DNA of 49,084 nucleotides, taken from assembly GCA_012513645.1 (NCBI GenBank), contig JAAZBU010000025.1:1-49084 (forward strand), written 5' to 3'. This document shows positions 1 through 8,609 of this stretch, one piece after another. Each line of letters opens with the position of its first letter. Position 1 is the first letter of the stretch. A program made the position numbers and the translations under genes. The notes beneath the pieces are model-generated. The model saw only the letters and a list, made by a program, of their open reading frames with translations. It was not told the DNA's origin and did not search any database. This DNA comes from Clostridiales bacterium. Its GTDB lineage: Bacteria > Bacillota > Clostridia > Christensenellales > Aristaeellaceae.

Positions 1-1
1 G

Positions 2-184
2 ACCTACGCCATCCAGTCCGGCCGCGAGGTGCGCATTCTGGTCAAGCCCGACGACGTGAACGACGACGGCACCCGCATCCTGGCCAAGGAAGTGGCCAAG
101 CGCATCGAGAAGGAGATGGAGTTCCCCGGCCAGATCCGCGTGAACGTCATCCGCGAGACGCGCAGCGTGGAGTACGCCAAGTAA
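2..184 (+). CDS. rny: Ribonuclease Y, C-terminal end (partial)
   Basis: The first 60 codons visible, starting at base 2, encode the C-terminal tail of RNase Y, the membrane-anchored endoribonuclease that starts mRNA decay in Firmicutes. The segment [17 protein letters not shown], then a helix rich in K and E, and the ending [12 protein letters not shown] match the strongly conserved end of this family. The KH and HD domains lie outside the window to the left. The stop TAA is at 182-184 and a stem-loop follows at 205-234. Only the C-terminus can be judged, but this tail is very characteristic. Confidence 0.93.
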   Translation, partial: TYAIQSGREVRILVKPDDVNDDGTRILAKEVAKRIEKEMEFPGQIRVNVIRETRSVEYAK

Positions 185-204
185 CAATCCGTATGACCAA
201 CTTT

Positions 205-234
205 CAGCCCGGTGAGCATGCGCTTGCCGGGCTG
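205..234 (+). terminator. Stem-loop after rny
   Basis: CAGCCCGG (205-212) pairs perfectly with CCGGGCTG (227-234), and AGC/GCT can pair inside the loop. It lies 21 nt after the rny stop. The following sequence is CTCTAT rather than a clean U-tract, so it may be a weak terminator or a 3' stabilising structure. Confidence 0.55.
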
Positions 235-238
235 CTCT

Positions 239-397
239 ATACTGAACGAATGAGTTAACGCACAGATGGCCGAAGGATTTTTTCGTCTGCGCGAAGCTGA
301 ATGAAGGAGGCGTAGCGGCGCCTACACTGACTGAAAGAAGCAAAGCGAAGGCGGAAAAAGACGAGCCCATCGAAGCGTTAAAGATTGAGTTCAGTAT
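239..397 (+). repeat. Hairpin repeat family, copy A (159 bp)
   Basis: The element starts ATACTGAAC (239-247) and ends GTTCAGTAT (389-397), a 9-bp perfect terminal inverted repeat inside a longer imperfect one (16 of 22 positions). Its centre carries GGCGTAGCGGCGCCTAC. The arms contain TTTTTTCGTC on the left and GGAAAAAGACGAG on the right, so the whole unit can fold into one long hairpin. Homologous copies are at 17359-17516 (same strand), 17945-18103 (opposite strand) and a half copy at 18125-18191. It encodes no protein and resembles a MITE or REP-like element. This one lies between rny and the promoter of the next operon. Confidence 0.8.
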
Positions 398-407
398 TAC
401 TGCTCCC

Positions 408-436
408 TTGTCCTGTGGCCTCCTCCTTGTTATACT
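408..436 (+). promoter_or_regulatory. Promoter of the YARHG/hydrolase operon
   Basis: TTGTCC (408-413) and TATACT (431-436) with 17-nt spacing fit a sigma-A promoter. Transcription would begin about 50 nt before the chosen start at 494. Confidence 0.6.
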
Positions 437-493
437 ATCAACAAACATAAGGTATCCGAGGGGTCTTATCCAATGCGGAGGAGGGAATATGTG

Positions 494-1366
494 ATGAAGG
501 GCATGCTTGCCGTTGTGATCCTGTGCGCCCTGCTGCTGGGCCTGGTGCCCGCCCCGGCGCGGGCGGCCAACCTGTACATCATCCCGGACAGCAACACCCG
601 GCTGCTGACCGAGGCCGAGCTGTGGGAGTGGCAGTACGATGCCCTGGCCTACATCCTCAACGAAATCTTCGCGCGCCACGGCTTCCCCTTTGACCCGGAC
701 GGGCGGTTCGCCCCCTGGTTCAACAGCCAGAGTTGGTACCGCATGAACCCCAGGCTGACCAAGGCCGAGTGCTACAACCGCCTGAGCAACCTGGAGTGGA
801 AAAACGAGCAGCTGGTCAAGCAGGTGCGCCAGCAGATGCGCGACCAGGGCACCAAGAACCCGGGCGGCAAGACGCTGTCCGGCCTGGACCCGGACCTGCT
901 CAACATCCCCTGGCCGTTTGAAGAGTACCTGTTCACCCCCAACCAGCGGCTGCCGGTATACAGCGGCCCGGGCACCCACTACCTGCGCGGGGCCAAAGGC
1001 AAGGCCGTCACCAGCACCAACGGCACGGTGTATGTGGGCGGCACCGAAAACGGCTGGGTGCTGGTGCTGTACCGCACCAACAACGGCGCCGCGCGCGTGG
1101 GCTATGCCGAGGCCAGCGGCATCAAGGATACGGTGTACGGCACCTTCCCGGCCTATGTGCCGACGCCGGCCATCATCACGCAGGATTGCCCCATCACCGA
1201 TGACCCGGTGGGTGCTGGCGCGCCGCTGGCCCAATTACGCGAGGGACACCCGGTGATGTACCTGTTCCCCATGAGCAACAACAGCGTCTGGGCCTATGTG
1301 GAGGCCAATACCGACCAGGGCCTGCTGCGCGGCTGCGTGCCGCTGAACAGCATCCGGCTGAAGTAA
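494..1366 (+). CDS. Secreted YARHG-domain protein with SH3-like C-terminal region
   Basis: The start at 494 follows GGAGGAGGG (477-485) at good spacing. An ATG seven codons earlier (473) overlaps that RBS and is unlikely. The protein of 290 residues begins with a Sec signal peptide (MKGMLAVVILCALLLGLV, cleavage probably after PARA). Residues about 35-105 form a YARHG domain: a helix ending NEIFARHG, then F, WF, WY and a closing LSNLEWKNEQL. The second half (YLFTPNQRLPVYSGPGTHYLRG and following) resembles bacterial SH3-type repeats in cell-wall-associated proteins. There is no lipobox cysteine. The likely site is outside the membrane. YARHG domains occur in extracellular proteins of largely unknown role. 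It is co-transcribed with the hydrolase 24 nt downstream. Confidence 0.85.
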   Translation: MKGMLAVVILCALLLGLVPAPARAANLYIIPDSNTRLLTEAELWEWQYDALAYILNEIFARHGFPFDPDGRFAPWFNSQSWYRMNPRLTKAECYNRLSNLEWKNEQLVKQVRQQMRDQGTKNPGGKTLSGLDPDLLNIPWPFEEYLFTPNQRLPVYSGPGTHYLRGAKGKAVTSTNGTVYVGGTENGWVLVLYRTNNGAARVGYAEASGIKDTVYGTFPAYVPTPAIITQDCPITDDPVGAGAPLAQLREGHPVMYLFPMSNNSVWAYVEANTDQGLLRGCVPLNSIRLK

Positions 1367-1389
1367 CAAATATTACTGGAGGTTTTCCG

Positions 1390-2766
1390 ATGAATCACAC
1401 CCGCCGCATCCTGTGCCTGCTGCTGACTTTGCTGCTGCTGCCCGTATTGCCCGCCTCGGCCCAGTTGGCGCACGACCGGGCGGAAAAGCTGCACGCGCTG
1501 TCCCTGCAGCTGCTGGAACACATCCGCGAAGGCCAGGAGGACGAGGCGCTCACCATGATGGACGAGGCAACCGCCGCCGCCCTCAAGGGCCAGGTGACCG
1601 CCCTGTGGCAGCAGCTGGCCCAGTCCGGCGGAGACTACTTGGGCGATGGATACTACCGCGGCGTGTTAGCCAATGGCTATGAAACGCTGGAGATGACGCT
1701 GTCGTTCAGCAGCCTGTCGCTCATTCAGCGCACCAGCTTTGACGCGCAGGACCGGGTGATCGGCCTGTTCTTCGCGCCGGGGGCAGTCACCCCGCCCGAA
1801 TTCATGCCCGAGGCCGTGCAGGAAGTACCCCTCACCGTGGACGCGGGCACGGGCTATCCGCTGTCCGGCCTGCTCACCACGCCCAAAGAGGGCCCCATCC
1901 TCGCCGGGCTGGTGCTGGTGCAGGGCAGCGGCCCCTCCGACCGGGATGAGGCGGTGGCGGCCAACGCCCCCTTCCGCGACCTGGCCTGGGGCCTGGCTGG
2001 GCAGGGCATCGCCGTGCTGCGCTATGACAAGCGCACCTACACCTACGGCACGCGCATGGCGCAGGAGCCGGATTTCGCCCGCCTGACCGCCCGGGAGGAA
2101 GTGGTGGAGGACGCCGTGGCCGCGCTCAACCTGCTCAAGGGACAGCAGGAGCTGGCGGACAAGCCCGTGTACCTGTTAGGGCACAGCCTGGGCGCCATGC
2201 TGGCGGCCTACATCGGCCAGCAGGGCGGCGACCCGGCCGGCTATGTGCTGCTGGGCGGCACGCCGCGCAAGCTGTGGGAGGTCAGCGCCGAGCAAAACCT
2301 GGCCGTGGCACAGGAGTTGGAAAAGGCGGGCGAGACCGCCAAGGCCCAGGAAATCCGCGCCTTTGTGGATGCCGAGGTGCAAAAGGGCAAGGCCCTGGCC
2401 GACCTCACCGACGAGCAGGCCCTGACCGTCACCGTGATGGGCCTGGGCGCCTGGTACCTGCGCCACCTGCAGGGCGTGGACGCGGCTGCCCTGCACCTTG
2501 AGGACGGCAAGCCCGTGCTGGTGCTGCATGGGGAGAGCGACCGCCAGGTCACCATGGAGGACTATGCCCTCTGGCAGGAGCGGCTTAAGGGCCACCCGGA
2601 TGCCGTCTTCATCGCCTACCCCGGCCTCAACCACCTGTTTGGCGCCTATCAGGGCGAGCCCGTGCCCTTCAGCCAGCTGGTCAGCGTGGAGTACGCCCAG
2701 CGCACGCCCATCCCCCGGCAGGTGATGGATGACATCGCCGGGTGGATCGCCAAGCACGCGCAATAG
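1390..2766 (+). CDS. Secreted alpha/beta hydrolase with N-terminal DUF3887-like domain
   Basis: The start is preceded by TGGAGG (1377-1382). The 458-residue protein has a signal peptide (CLLLTLLLLPVLPASA), then about 100 residues resembling DUF3887 (ALSLQLLEHIREGQEDEALTMM, typical helical onset), then an alpha/beta hydrolase of the dienelactone-hydrolase/peptidase type. The catalytic triad is readable: Ser266 in GHSLG, Asp384 in HGESDRQV and His415 in LNHLF. The oxyanion region is VLVQGSGPSDRDE. Such DUF3887-hydrolase fusions are common exported enzymes of Clostridia; the substrate is unknown, with esterase or acyl-peptide hydrolase most likely. It shares a promoter with the YARHG gene. Confidence 0.88.
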   Translation: MNHTRRILCLLLTLLLLPVLPASAQLAHDRAEKLHALSLQLLEHIREGQEDEALTMMDEATAAALKGQVTALWQQLAQSGGDYLGDGYYRGVLANGYETLEMTLSFSSLSLIQRTSFDAQDRVIGLFFAPGAVTPPEFMPEAVQEVPLTVDAGTGYPLSGLLTTPKEGPILAGLVLVQGSGPSDRDEAVAANAPFRDLAWGLAGQGIAVLRYDKRTYTYGTRMAQEPDFARLTAREEVVEDAVAALNLLKGQQELADKPVYLLGHSLGAMLAAYIGQQGGDPAGYVLLGGTPRKLWEVSAEQNLAVAQELEKAGETAKAQEIRAFVDAEVQKGKALADLTDEQALTVTVMGLGAWYLRHLQGVDAAALHLEDGKPVLVLHGESDRQVTMEDYALWQERLKGHPDAVFIAYPGLNHLFGAYQGEPVPFSQLVSVEYAQRTPIPRQVMDDIAGWIAKHAQ

Positions 2767-2795
2767 CCTTCCCCTGTCAGCAATATATATGCCCG

Positions 2796-2818
2796 CAACC
2801 CCATGGCAACACGGGTTG
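2796..2818 (+). terminator. Possible weak terminator
   Basis: CAACCC (2796-2801) pairs with GGGTTG (2813-2818) and is followed by TTCTTATCT. The stem is only 6 bp, so this is tentative; it lies between the hydrolase stop and the next promoter. Confidence 0.35.
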
Positions 2819-2840
2819 TTCTTATCTAATCATTAATATA

Positions 2841-2869
2841 TTGACAACAATCTAATATTCAATTATCAT
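2841..2869 (+). promoter_or_regulatory. Promoter of ArsR-ABC exporter operon
   Basis: A consensus TTGACA (2841-2846) and TATCAT (2864-2869) are separated by exactly 17 nt. Predicted transcription begins near 2876, downstream of the upstream ATG at 2870, which supports the later start at 2897. The -35 box sits within the small palindrome ATTGACAACAAT, a plausible site for autoregulation by the encoded ArsR-type protein. Confidence 0.75.
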
Positions 2870-2896
2870 ATGCCTATCACATCCGTGGAGGCAGAT

Positions 2897-4096
2897 ATGA
2901 AAAAGCCCGATCTTAGCATCATCACGCACCGGGAACCCAACTACTACGCCGAGGCAGTCCAGCTGATGCTCTCCTTCTTCTGGGATCAGAAAGAACTGTG
3001 TGAAGGAGCCCCGGCATGGGAAGACGGTCATCTGATCCGACGGTTTGATCGCTTTATACTGCCCCCCGGGCAAATTGATCAAGCGTTTCCCGATGTCATC
3101 ACCTATCTGCACCTGTGCCGCAAGGAAGCCCGCCCTTTTCTGGAGGCAGAGCAGCACCTGAACTCGCTGCTTGAGTTCCGCCTGAGCGGCATGGCTGAGG
3201 ATGTGCAACAGGAGCCCTTTTTGGCCTCCGCGTTCAGCCTGGTCGATGTTGAAAGCAGCCGGTTGCTCACCAAGCCGCTTTTTATCAGGGGATGCCTGCT
3301 CCATCTGTACACCAACTCCATGGCAAGCGGGATGGGTACAGACCTGGAAAGCGACGAGGCGCAGGCTTATTTCGAGCGCATCAGCAACCCTGACAGCTTC
3401 AACATGGCGCAGATCATGAAGGCGGTAGACCAGCTCCATATCAGCGATACCCAACGCATGGTGTTGCTGCGGTTCTTTCAGGATATTGACAGCTGGTACC
3501 TGCGCCTGAGCGCCCTGCTGATACAGCTGGAAACCATCTGCCAGGCACATTATCCGCTGGTGGCAGACCGGTTTCTGTCCAAGGCCTCCGCGCTGGACGG
3601 CAAGGGCGACAGCGCGCCGCTCTCCCAATGGCTTTCACGCATGAACTTTGATGTCCTTTCCACGCAGGAACCCATCCACCTTTGGCCGACCATCATCAGC
3701 TACAACTCCCTGTCCTTTCGCCTGTCGCCGTGGCAGCATACCCGTTCGCAGATTCATGCCGGCATCCTGTTTGATGAACTGTCAGACCTGCAGGATGCTC
3801 AGCGCGCCCGGGAAGACCTGACGCAGGAACAGTTGAAGGCCCTGGCCGATCCATCCCGCATGAGCATTGTGCGGTTGCTCTCTCAACGCCCATGGTATGT
3901 GCAGGAGCTGGCCGATCAACTGAACCTGACGCCAGCCACCCTGTCGCACCACATGCGCATTTTATCAGGCGCCTTGCTGGCGGGCGTGCACATGCAGGGC
4001 CGGCGCAGCTACTACCACCTCAACGCGCAGGAGCTGGCCGCCCTGTCGGACGACCTGGGCGCCCTGGCCGGGCGGGCAAAGGAGGGCGCGCAATGA
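2897..4096 (+). CDS. ArsR-family transcriptional regulator with long N-terminal domain
   Basis: TGGAGG (2886-2891) sets the start at 2897 (MKKPDLSIITHREPNYY). The 399-residue protein has a winged helix-turn-helix only at its C-terminus: ALADPSRMSIVRLLSQRPW, then VQELADQLNLTPATLSHHM and a beta-wing GRRSYYHL, all typical of ArsR. The preceding 300 residues match the DUF5937-like ligand-sensing architecture found on such regulators. No metal-binding cysteine pair is visible in the HTH, so a metal sensor is unlikely. The stop overlaps the ATG of the first ABC gene (ATGA at 4093-4096), so the regulator and exporter are translationally coupled. The probable role is control of the exporter in response to a hydrophobic compound or antibiotic. 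Confidence 0.85.
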   Translation: MKKPDLSIITHREPNYYAEAVQLMLSFFWDQKELCEGAPAWEDGHLIRRFDRFILPPGQIDQAFPDVITYLHLCRKEARPFLEAEQHLNSLLEFRLSGMAEDVQQEPFLASAFSLVDVESSRLLTKPLFIRGCLLHLYTNSMASGMGTDLESDEAQAYFERISNPDSFNMAQIMKAVDQLHISDTQRMVLLRFFQDIDSWYLRLSALLIQLETICQAHYPLVADRFLSKASALDGKGDSAPLSQWLSRMNFDVLSTQEPIHLWPTIISYNSLSFRLSPWQHTRSQIHAGILFDELSDLQDAQRAREDLTQEQLKALADPSRMSIVRLLSQRPWYVQELADQLNLTPATLSHHMRILSGALLAGVHMQGRRSYYHLNAQELAALSDDLGALAGRAKEGAQ

Positions 4097-5970
4097 GCCA
4101 GACAACGCAAGTCGCCCCGCAGCGGAGCAACCTGGCGGTGGAGCTGCTGGACCAGGACAGGCGCAAGGCCTACCTGCACAGCCGCCCCCGCAAGCTGATG
4201 AACACGCTGGCGCGCATGTACCGCCCGGTGCTCAAAAACCGCCGGCTGGTGGCCGCCTCGGCGGCCTATGCACTGGCGGCCGGCCTGCTGCCGCTGCTGG
4301 GCGTGGGCGTGATGCACACGCTGGCCGGGCTGCTGGCCGCCCCCGGCGCCACGCCCCGGGGCATGCTGCTGGCGGCGGGCATCTACGCGCTGGGCTTTTT
4401 CGTGCTCAGCGCCGCCAGCACGCTGCTGAAAAACCGCAACTACACCGGCTTTGCCAGCCTGCGCATCCGGCTGCTCAACGCGGCGCTGGACCGGGAGATG
4501 ACCATGGACTACGGCCTGTTTGAAAGCCCGGGCTTCATGGATGACGTGGGCGGATGGAGCCGCGCGCTGAGCAGCAACAACGCCGGGCTGGAGGGCACCT
4601 ACCACAAAATCTTTGAGATGGGCGGCACGCTGGTGTCCGCCCTGGGGCTGGGCGCGCTGCTGGCGCTGGCCAGCCCGTGGATCACCTTGGCCGGCCTGGC
4701 CTTTGTGGCCGTGACCTACGCGGCACAGGCCCATGTAAGCCGCTACAAGCACGCCCGCCGGGAGGAACTCAGCCGCCTGCTGCGGCAGATGGACAACCTG
4801 TCGCGCGAGGCAGCCGACTTTCGCGCCGGCAAGGACCTGCGCCTGTACGACATGGCCGGGCGCTTTCGGGCGACGTTTGCGCCGCTGCTGCAAGCCAACC
4901 GCAAGCTGTACAAGGCCTTTACCCAGCGGGAGGTGCAGCTGTCGGTGCCCGAATCCCTGGCGCTGGCCGCCATTGACCTGGCGGGCGCGCTGCTGCTGGC
5001 CCGCGGCTACCTGTCGGGCCGCATCACGCTGGCCCAGTTGGTGATGCTGCTCACGGCGCTGTCCCTGTTTGCCCGCACCATGCAGGAGCTGGCCGGGCAG
5101 CTGGCCGCCATCAAGGATCAGACCCGCTATGTGGACGACACCATGGACTTCATCGACGCGGACCTGCAGTCCCGCGGGGGTACGGGCAGCGTGCCCGGCA
5201 CCGGCCCGGTGGAGGTAATATTTGAGGATGTGTCCTTCCACTACCCCGGCCACGACAAATTGGTGCTGGAGCACCTCAGCCTGCGCATCCCCGCCGGGCA
5301 GCGCTGCGCGCTGGTGGGCGTCAACGGCGCGGGCAAGACCACGCTGGTCAAGCTGCTGTGCGGGCTGTACCTGCCCACGCAGGGGCGCATCTTCATCAAC
5401 GGCGTGGATGCCGCCACCATCCCGCAGGAGCAGCTGTTTGCCCTGTTTGGCACGGTGTTTCAGGAGGTGGAGCCCCTGGCCTTCACCATCGCGGAAAATG
5501 TGGCCGCCACCGACCGGGACATCGACCGCGCGCGGGTGGAGCAGAGCCTTAAAACCGCCGGCCTGTGGGACAAGGTATGCTCGCTGCCCCGGGGCATGGA
5601 CAGCCCCATGCTCAAGGTGGTGGAGGAGGACGGGGTGATCCTGTCCGGCGGGGAGAACCAGAAGCTGATGATCGCCCGCGCGCTGTATCGGCAGGGCACC
5701 CGCATGATGGTGATGGACGAGCCGACCGCCGCCCTGGATGCCCTGGCCGAGCAGAAGATCTATCAGGAGTTTGACAGCCTGCTGTCCGGCCGCACGGCGC
5801 TGTTTATCAGCCACCGCCTGGCCAGCACCCGCTTTTGCGACCGCATTGTGCTGCTGGACGGCGGCCGCATCACGCAGCAGGGCACCCATGAGGAGCTGGT
5901 GGCCCGGGAGGGCCTGTACCGCCGGATGTTCCTCACCCAGGGCAAATACTATCAGGAGGAGCAGGCATGA
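4093..5970 (+). CDS. ABC exporter half-transporter, subunit 1 (TMD-NBD)
   Basis: This begins at the ATG overlapping the regulator's stop and preceded by GGAGGG (4081-4086); longer in-frame versions would overlap the regulator for 200 bp and are rejected. It has 625 residues. The N-terminal half has about six hydrophobic segments (e.g. ASAAYALAAGLLPLLGVGV). The ATPase half shows Walker A GVNGAGKTT (about residue 409), signature LSGGE (about 517), Walker B MMVMDEPTAALD (about 538) and the switch histidine in FISHRLAS. The signature differs from the usual LSGGQ. It pairs with the next gene as a heterodimeric exporter for drugs, lipids or peptides; the substrate cannot be told from sequence. Confidence 0.92.
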   Translation: MSQTTQVAPQRSNLAVELLDQDRRKAYLHSRPRKLMNTLARMYRPVLKNRRLVAASAAYALAAGLLPLLGVGVMHTLAGLLAAPGATPRGMLLAAGIYALGFFVLSAASTLLKNRNYTGFASLRIRLLNAALDREMTMDYGLFESPGFMDDVGGWSRALSSNNAGLEGTYHKIFEMGGTLVSALGLGALLALASPWITLAGLAFVAVTYAAQAHVSRYKHARREELSRLLRQMDNLSREAADFRAGKDLRLYDMAGRFRATFAPLLQANRKLYKAFTQREVQLSVPESLALAAIDLAGALLLARGYLSGRITLAQLVMLLTALSLFARTMQELAGQLAAIKDQTRYVDDTMDFIDADLQSRGGTGSVPGTGPVEVIFEDVSFHYPGHDKLVLEHLSLRIPAGQRCALVGVNGAGKTTLVKLLCGLYLPTQGRIFINGVDAATIPQEQLFALFGTVFQEVEPLAFTIAENVAATDRDIDRARVEQSLKTAGLWDKVCSLPRGMDSPMLKVVEEDGVILSGGENQKLMIARALYRQGTRMMVMDEPTAALDALAEQKIYQEFDSLLSGRTALFISHRLASTRFCDRIVLLDGGRITQQGTHEELVAREGLYRRMFLTQGKYYQEEQA

Positions 5971-7829
5971 GCACGCAGGACAACCCCCAGGCCACCGCGG
6001 CGCTGCCGCCCGTCTCCGCCGGCAAAACCGTCAAAACGCTGCTGGGCATCCTCTGGCGGCACGACAAGGGATACTTCGCGGTGATGCTGCTGCTGTCGCT
6101 GGCGGGCGCCGCGGCCTCGCTGGTCAACCTGCTGCTGCCCAAGATGCTGCTGGACGGCGTGCAGCAGGGCTGGGGCGCCGGGCGCTTTGTGCAGGCGGGG
6201 CTGCTGTTTGCCGCGGTCAAGTACCTGGCCGTGCAGGCCCTGGCCTGGCTGACCCGGCGGGAGAAGCAGCACAACTATGAGATGGAGCGCCTGTTCCCTA
6301 TGCTGTTTGCCGAAAAGACCACGCGCCTTAACTACCCCGCGCTGGAGGACCCGGCCGTGCTGGACTTAAAGGAGCGCGCGCTGTTTCCCGTGACCAACTA
6401 TGGCGCGCTGATGCAGCTGTTTTCCACGGTGCTTGACACCTTCAAGGCGCTGCTGACGCTGGTGGGGCTGAGCGCCATGCTGGCCGCCTTCAGCTGGTGG
6501 TTTGTGCTGGCGCTGCTGATATTGTGCGCCATTGCCATGGCGCTGTCCGGGCGCTTCATGCGCTACATGCGGCAGGCCATGCAGGAGATGATCCCCGTCA
6601 ACCGGCGCTACGGCTACTACGCCAACGCCGCCACGCAGGCCGAGTTTCAAAAGGAGTTCCGCCTGTACGGCCTCAACACCCTCATGCGCAGCAAGGTAAG
6701 CAGCTATACCGACGAGATCACCACTTGGCTGCACCGCATCTACGTGCGCCAGGGCAACTACGAGGCCCTGCAGGCGCTGATTACAGCGCTGATGCGCTTC
6801 ATAGCCTACGGCTACGCGGCGGTGCGCGCGCTGACGCCCATGTGGGGCCCGCAGATCGGGCTGGGCGACTTCTCGGTGGTGGTGCTGGCCACGGAAAACT
6901 TCTTCAGCACCTTCATGCAGCTGGTGACCGGCATCTTCACCTTCATTCAGACGGTGAGCTACCTGGTGCCCTTCTGCCAGTACCTGGCGCTGCCCGAGGC
7001 CGCGCAGCCGGGCGGCGCACAGCCCGGGCCCATGCGCACGCTGGCCTTTGACAATGTGCACTTTTGCTACCCGCACACCGACCGGATGATCCTGGACGGC
7101 CTGAGCTTTGAAATCACCGCCGGGGAAAAGATCTCCATCGTGGGCCTCAACAACGCGGGCAAGAGCACCATCGTCAAGCTGATCTGCCGGCTGTTTGAGC
7201 CGCAGGAGGGCCGCATCCTGTACAACGTCCGCGATATCAGGGAGTATGACTACGATGCCTGGCTGTGGCAGCTCAGCTGCGTGTTTCAAGATTTCCGACT
7301 GTTCCCCTTCACGCTGCGCGACAACATCGACACCGCGGGCAGCGGGGACGAGGCCAGGCTGACCGGTGTGCTGGCGGAGACCGGCATGCTGGAGGCCGTG
7401 CAGGCGCTGCCCCGGGGGCTGGACACCTACCTGAACAAATCCGTGTGGGAGGAGGCGACGGACTTTTCGGGCGGCCAGCGGCAAAAGCTGGCCATCGCCC
7501 GCAGCCTGTTCCGCCCGGCCGAAATGGTGATATTGGACGAGCCCACCGCCGCGCTGGACCCCCTGGCCGAGAGCGAGGTGTACGAGCACTTCCACGAGCT
7601 GACGCGCGGGCGCACGGCCATCTTCATCTCCCACCGGATGAGCAGCTCCACCTTCTGCGACCGCATTTTGCTGTTGCAGGACGGCCGCGCCGCCGCCTTT
7701 GACAGCCACCACAACCTGATGCGCGGGCACAACCTGTACCGCCGGCTGTTTGAGGCCCAGGCGCAAAACTACCGCGCGGAGCAGACCGTGCAAACTGAAC
7801 CTTACGTTTCGGCAGCGGATGCGGTATGA
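5967..7829 (+). CDS. ABC exporter half-transporter, subunit 2 (TMD-NBD)
   Basis: The start overlaps the previous stop (ATGA at 5967-5970). It has 620 residues with a six-helix exporter domain (YFAVMLLLSLAGAAASLVNL is the first helix) and an ATPase with Walker A GLNNAGKST (about 393), signature FSGGQ (about 501), Walker B MVILDEPTAALD and H-loop FISHRMSS. Both subunits keep the catalytic Glu after Walker B, so both ATP sites could hydrolyse. It is the partner of the preceding subunit and the last gene of the ArsR-controlled operon. Confidence 0.92.
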   Translation: MSTQDNPQATAALPPVSAGKTVKTLLGILWRHDKGYFAVMLLLSLAGAAASLVNLLLPKMLLDGVQQGWGAGRFVQAGLLFAAVKYLAVQALAWLTRREKQHNYEMERLFPMLFAEKTTRLNYPALEDPAVLDLKERALFPVTNYGALMQLFSTVLDTFKALLTLVGLSAMLAAFSWWFVLALLILCAIAMALSGRFMRYMRQAMQEMIPVNRRYGYYANAATQAEFQKEFRLYGLNTLMRSKVSSYTDEITTWLHRIYVRQGNYEALQALITALMRFIAYGYAAVRALTPMWGPQIGLGDFSVVVLATENFFSTFMQLVTGIFTFIQTVSYLVPFCQYLALPEAAQPGGAQPGPMRTLAFDNVHFCYPHTDRMILDGLSFEITAGEKISIVGLNNAGKSTIVKLICRLFEPQEGRILYNVRDIREYDYDAWLWQLSCVFQDFRLFPFTLRDNIDTAGSGDEARLTGVLAETGMLEAVQALPRGLDTYLNKSVWEEATDFSGGQRQKLAIARSLFRPAEMVILDEPTAALDPLAESEVYEHFHELTRGRTAIFISHRMSSSTFCDRILLLQDGRAAAFDSHHNLMRGHNLYRRLFEAQAQNYRAEQTVQTEPYVSAADAV

Positions 7830-7860
7830 TAGGGACATCAACCACAGGAGGCTGCCCTTG

Positions 7861-8604
7861 ATGCGCGTGTTGACCGAACGGATGCTCTACTTCTCCAGCT
7901 ACGCCGACCGCTACGGCCACTGGAAGCCCGGCGAGCTGATGACCGCCATGCAGGAGATGGCCGGCCGCCACTCGCTGATGCTGGGCTGCGGGCGGGAGGA
8001 CTTGCTCAAGCAGGACGTCATCTGGGTGCTGGCGCGCAATGAGGTGGACATCTACCGCATGCCGCAGGTGAACGACGTGATCGTGTGCACCACGTACCCC
8101 GGCCCTGCCCGGCGCACGCTGTACCCGCGCTACCACCAGTTCTCCCTGGAGGACGGCACGCTGCTGGCCTCGGGCGTGGGCGGGTGGACGCTGGCCAACA
8201 TCCACACCCAGCGCATGGCCGATGTGCCCGACATCGCGCGCAACATGCCCGACACCTCCGACCTGCCGCGCCCGGTGCCCTTTCCCCGGGCGGTGGAGCA
8301 TGTGGAGGGCGAGGAAATCCGCCGCGAGATGGCGCTGCGCTACACCGATATCGACGTCAACCAGCACGTGAACAACACCCGCTGCGCCGACTGGGCGTGC
8401 GACCTGCTGGGGGCCGATGTGCTGCGCGAACAGCCCATCACCCGCTTTGTAGCCAACTACAAGCAGCAGATATTGCCCACCGGCCCCGTGACGCTCACGC
8501 TGCGCCGGGCGGGCAGCCGCTTCAGCATGACCTGCGAGCGGGACGGCGAGCTGCTGCTGGACTGCGGCGGCACGCTGGGCCCGGCTGACCGGGCGGAGGC
8601 GTAA
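7861..8604 (+). CDS. Acyl-ACP thioesterase (double hot-dog)
   Basis: CAGGAGG (7845-7851) places the start at 7861; the in-frame upstream extension lies inside the ABC gene. The 247-residue protein resembles bacterial acyl-ACP thioesterases of the FatA/FatB (acyl-ACP_TE) family, which release free fatty acids from acyl carrier protein in the cytoplasm. The first hot-dog domain contains the MQEMAGRHS helix; the second holds the catalytic signature D165-x-N167-x-H169 (TDIDVNQHVNNTRC). A weak -10 (TATGAT, 7825-7830) lies upstream, so it may be transcribed separately from the ABC operon. Membrane lipid remodelling or short-chain acid release is inferred. Confidence 0.88.
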   Translation: MRVLTERMLYFSSYADRYGHWKPGELMTAMQEMAGRHSLMLGCGREDLLKQDVIWVLARNEVDIYRMPQVNDVIVCTTYPGPARRTLYPRYHQFSLEDGTLLASGVGGWTLANIHTQRMADVPDIARNMPDTSDLPRPVPFPRAVEHVEGEEIRREMALRYTDIDVNQHVNNTRCADWACDLLGADVLREQPITRFVANYKQQILPTGPVTLTLRRAGSRFSMTCERDGELLLDCGGTLGPADRAEA

Positions 8605-8609
8605 CACCC

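Noticed and set aside
3892-4092. 67-residue upstream extension of the first ABC subunit
   Set aside because: It overlaps the ArsR HTH coding region in another frame, and the ATGA-coupled start has a good RBS.
4012-5889. A 625-codon open frame on the minus strand opposite the ABC exporter gene
   Set aside because: It is a GC-driven shadow frame with a low-complexity Gln/His/Gly/Ala composition and no motif, while the plus strand has complete ABC motifs.
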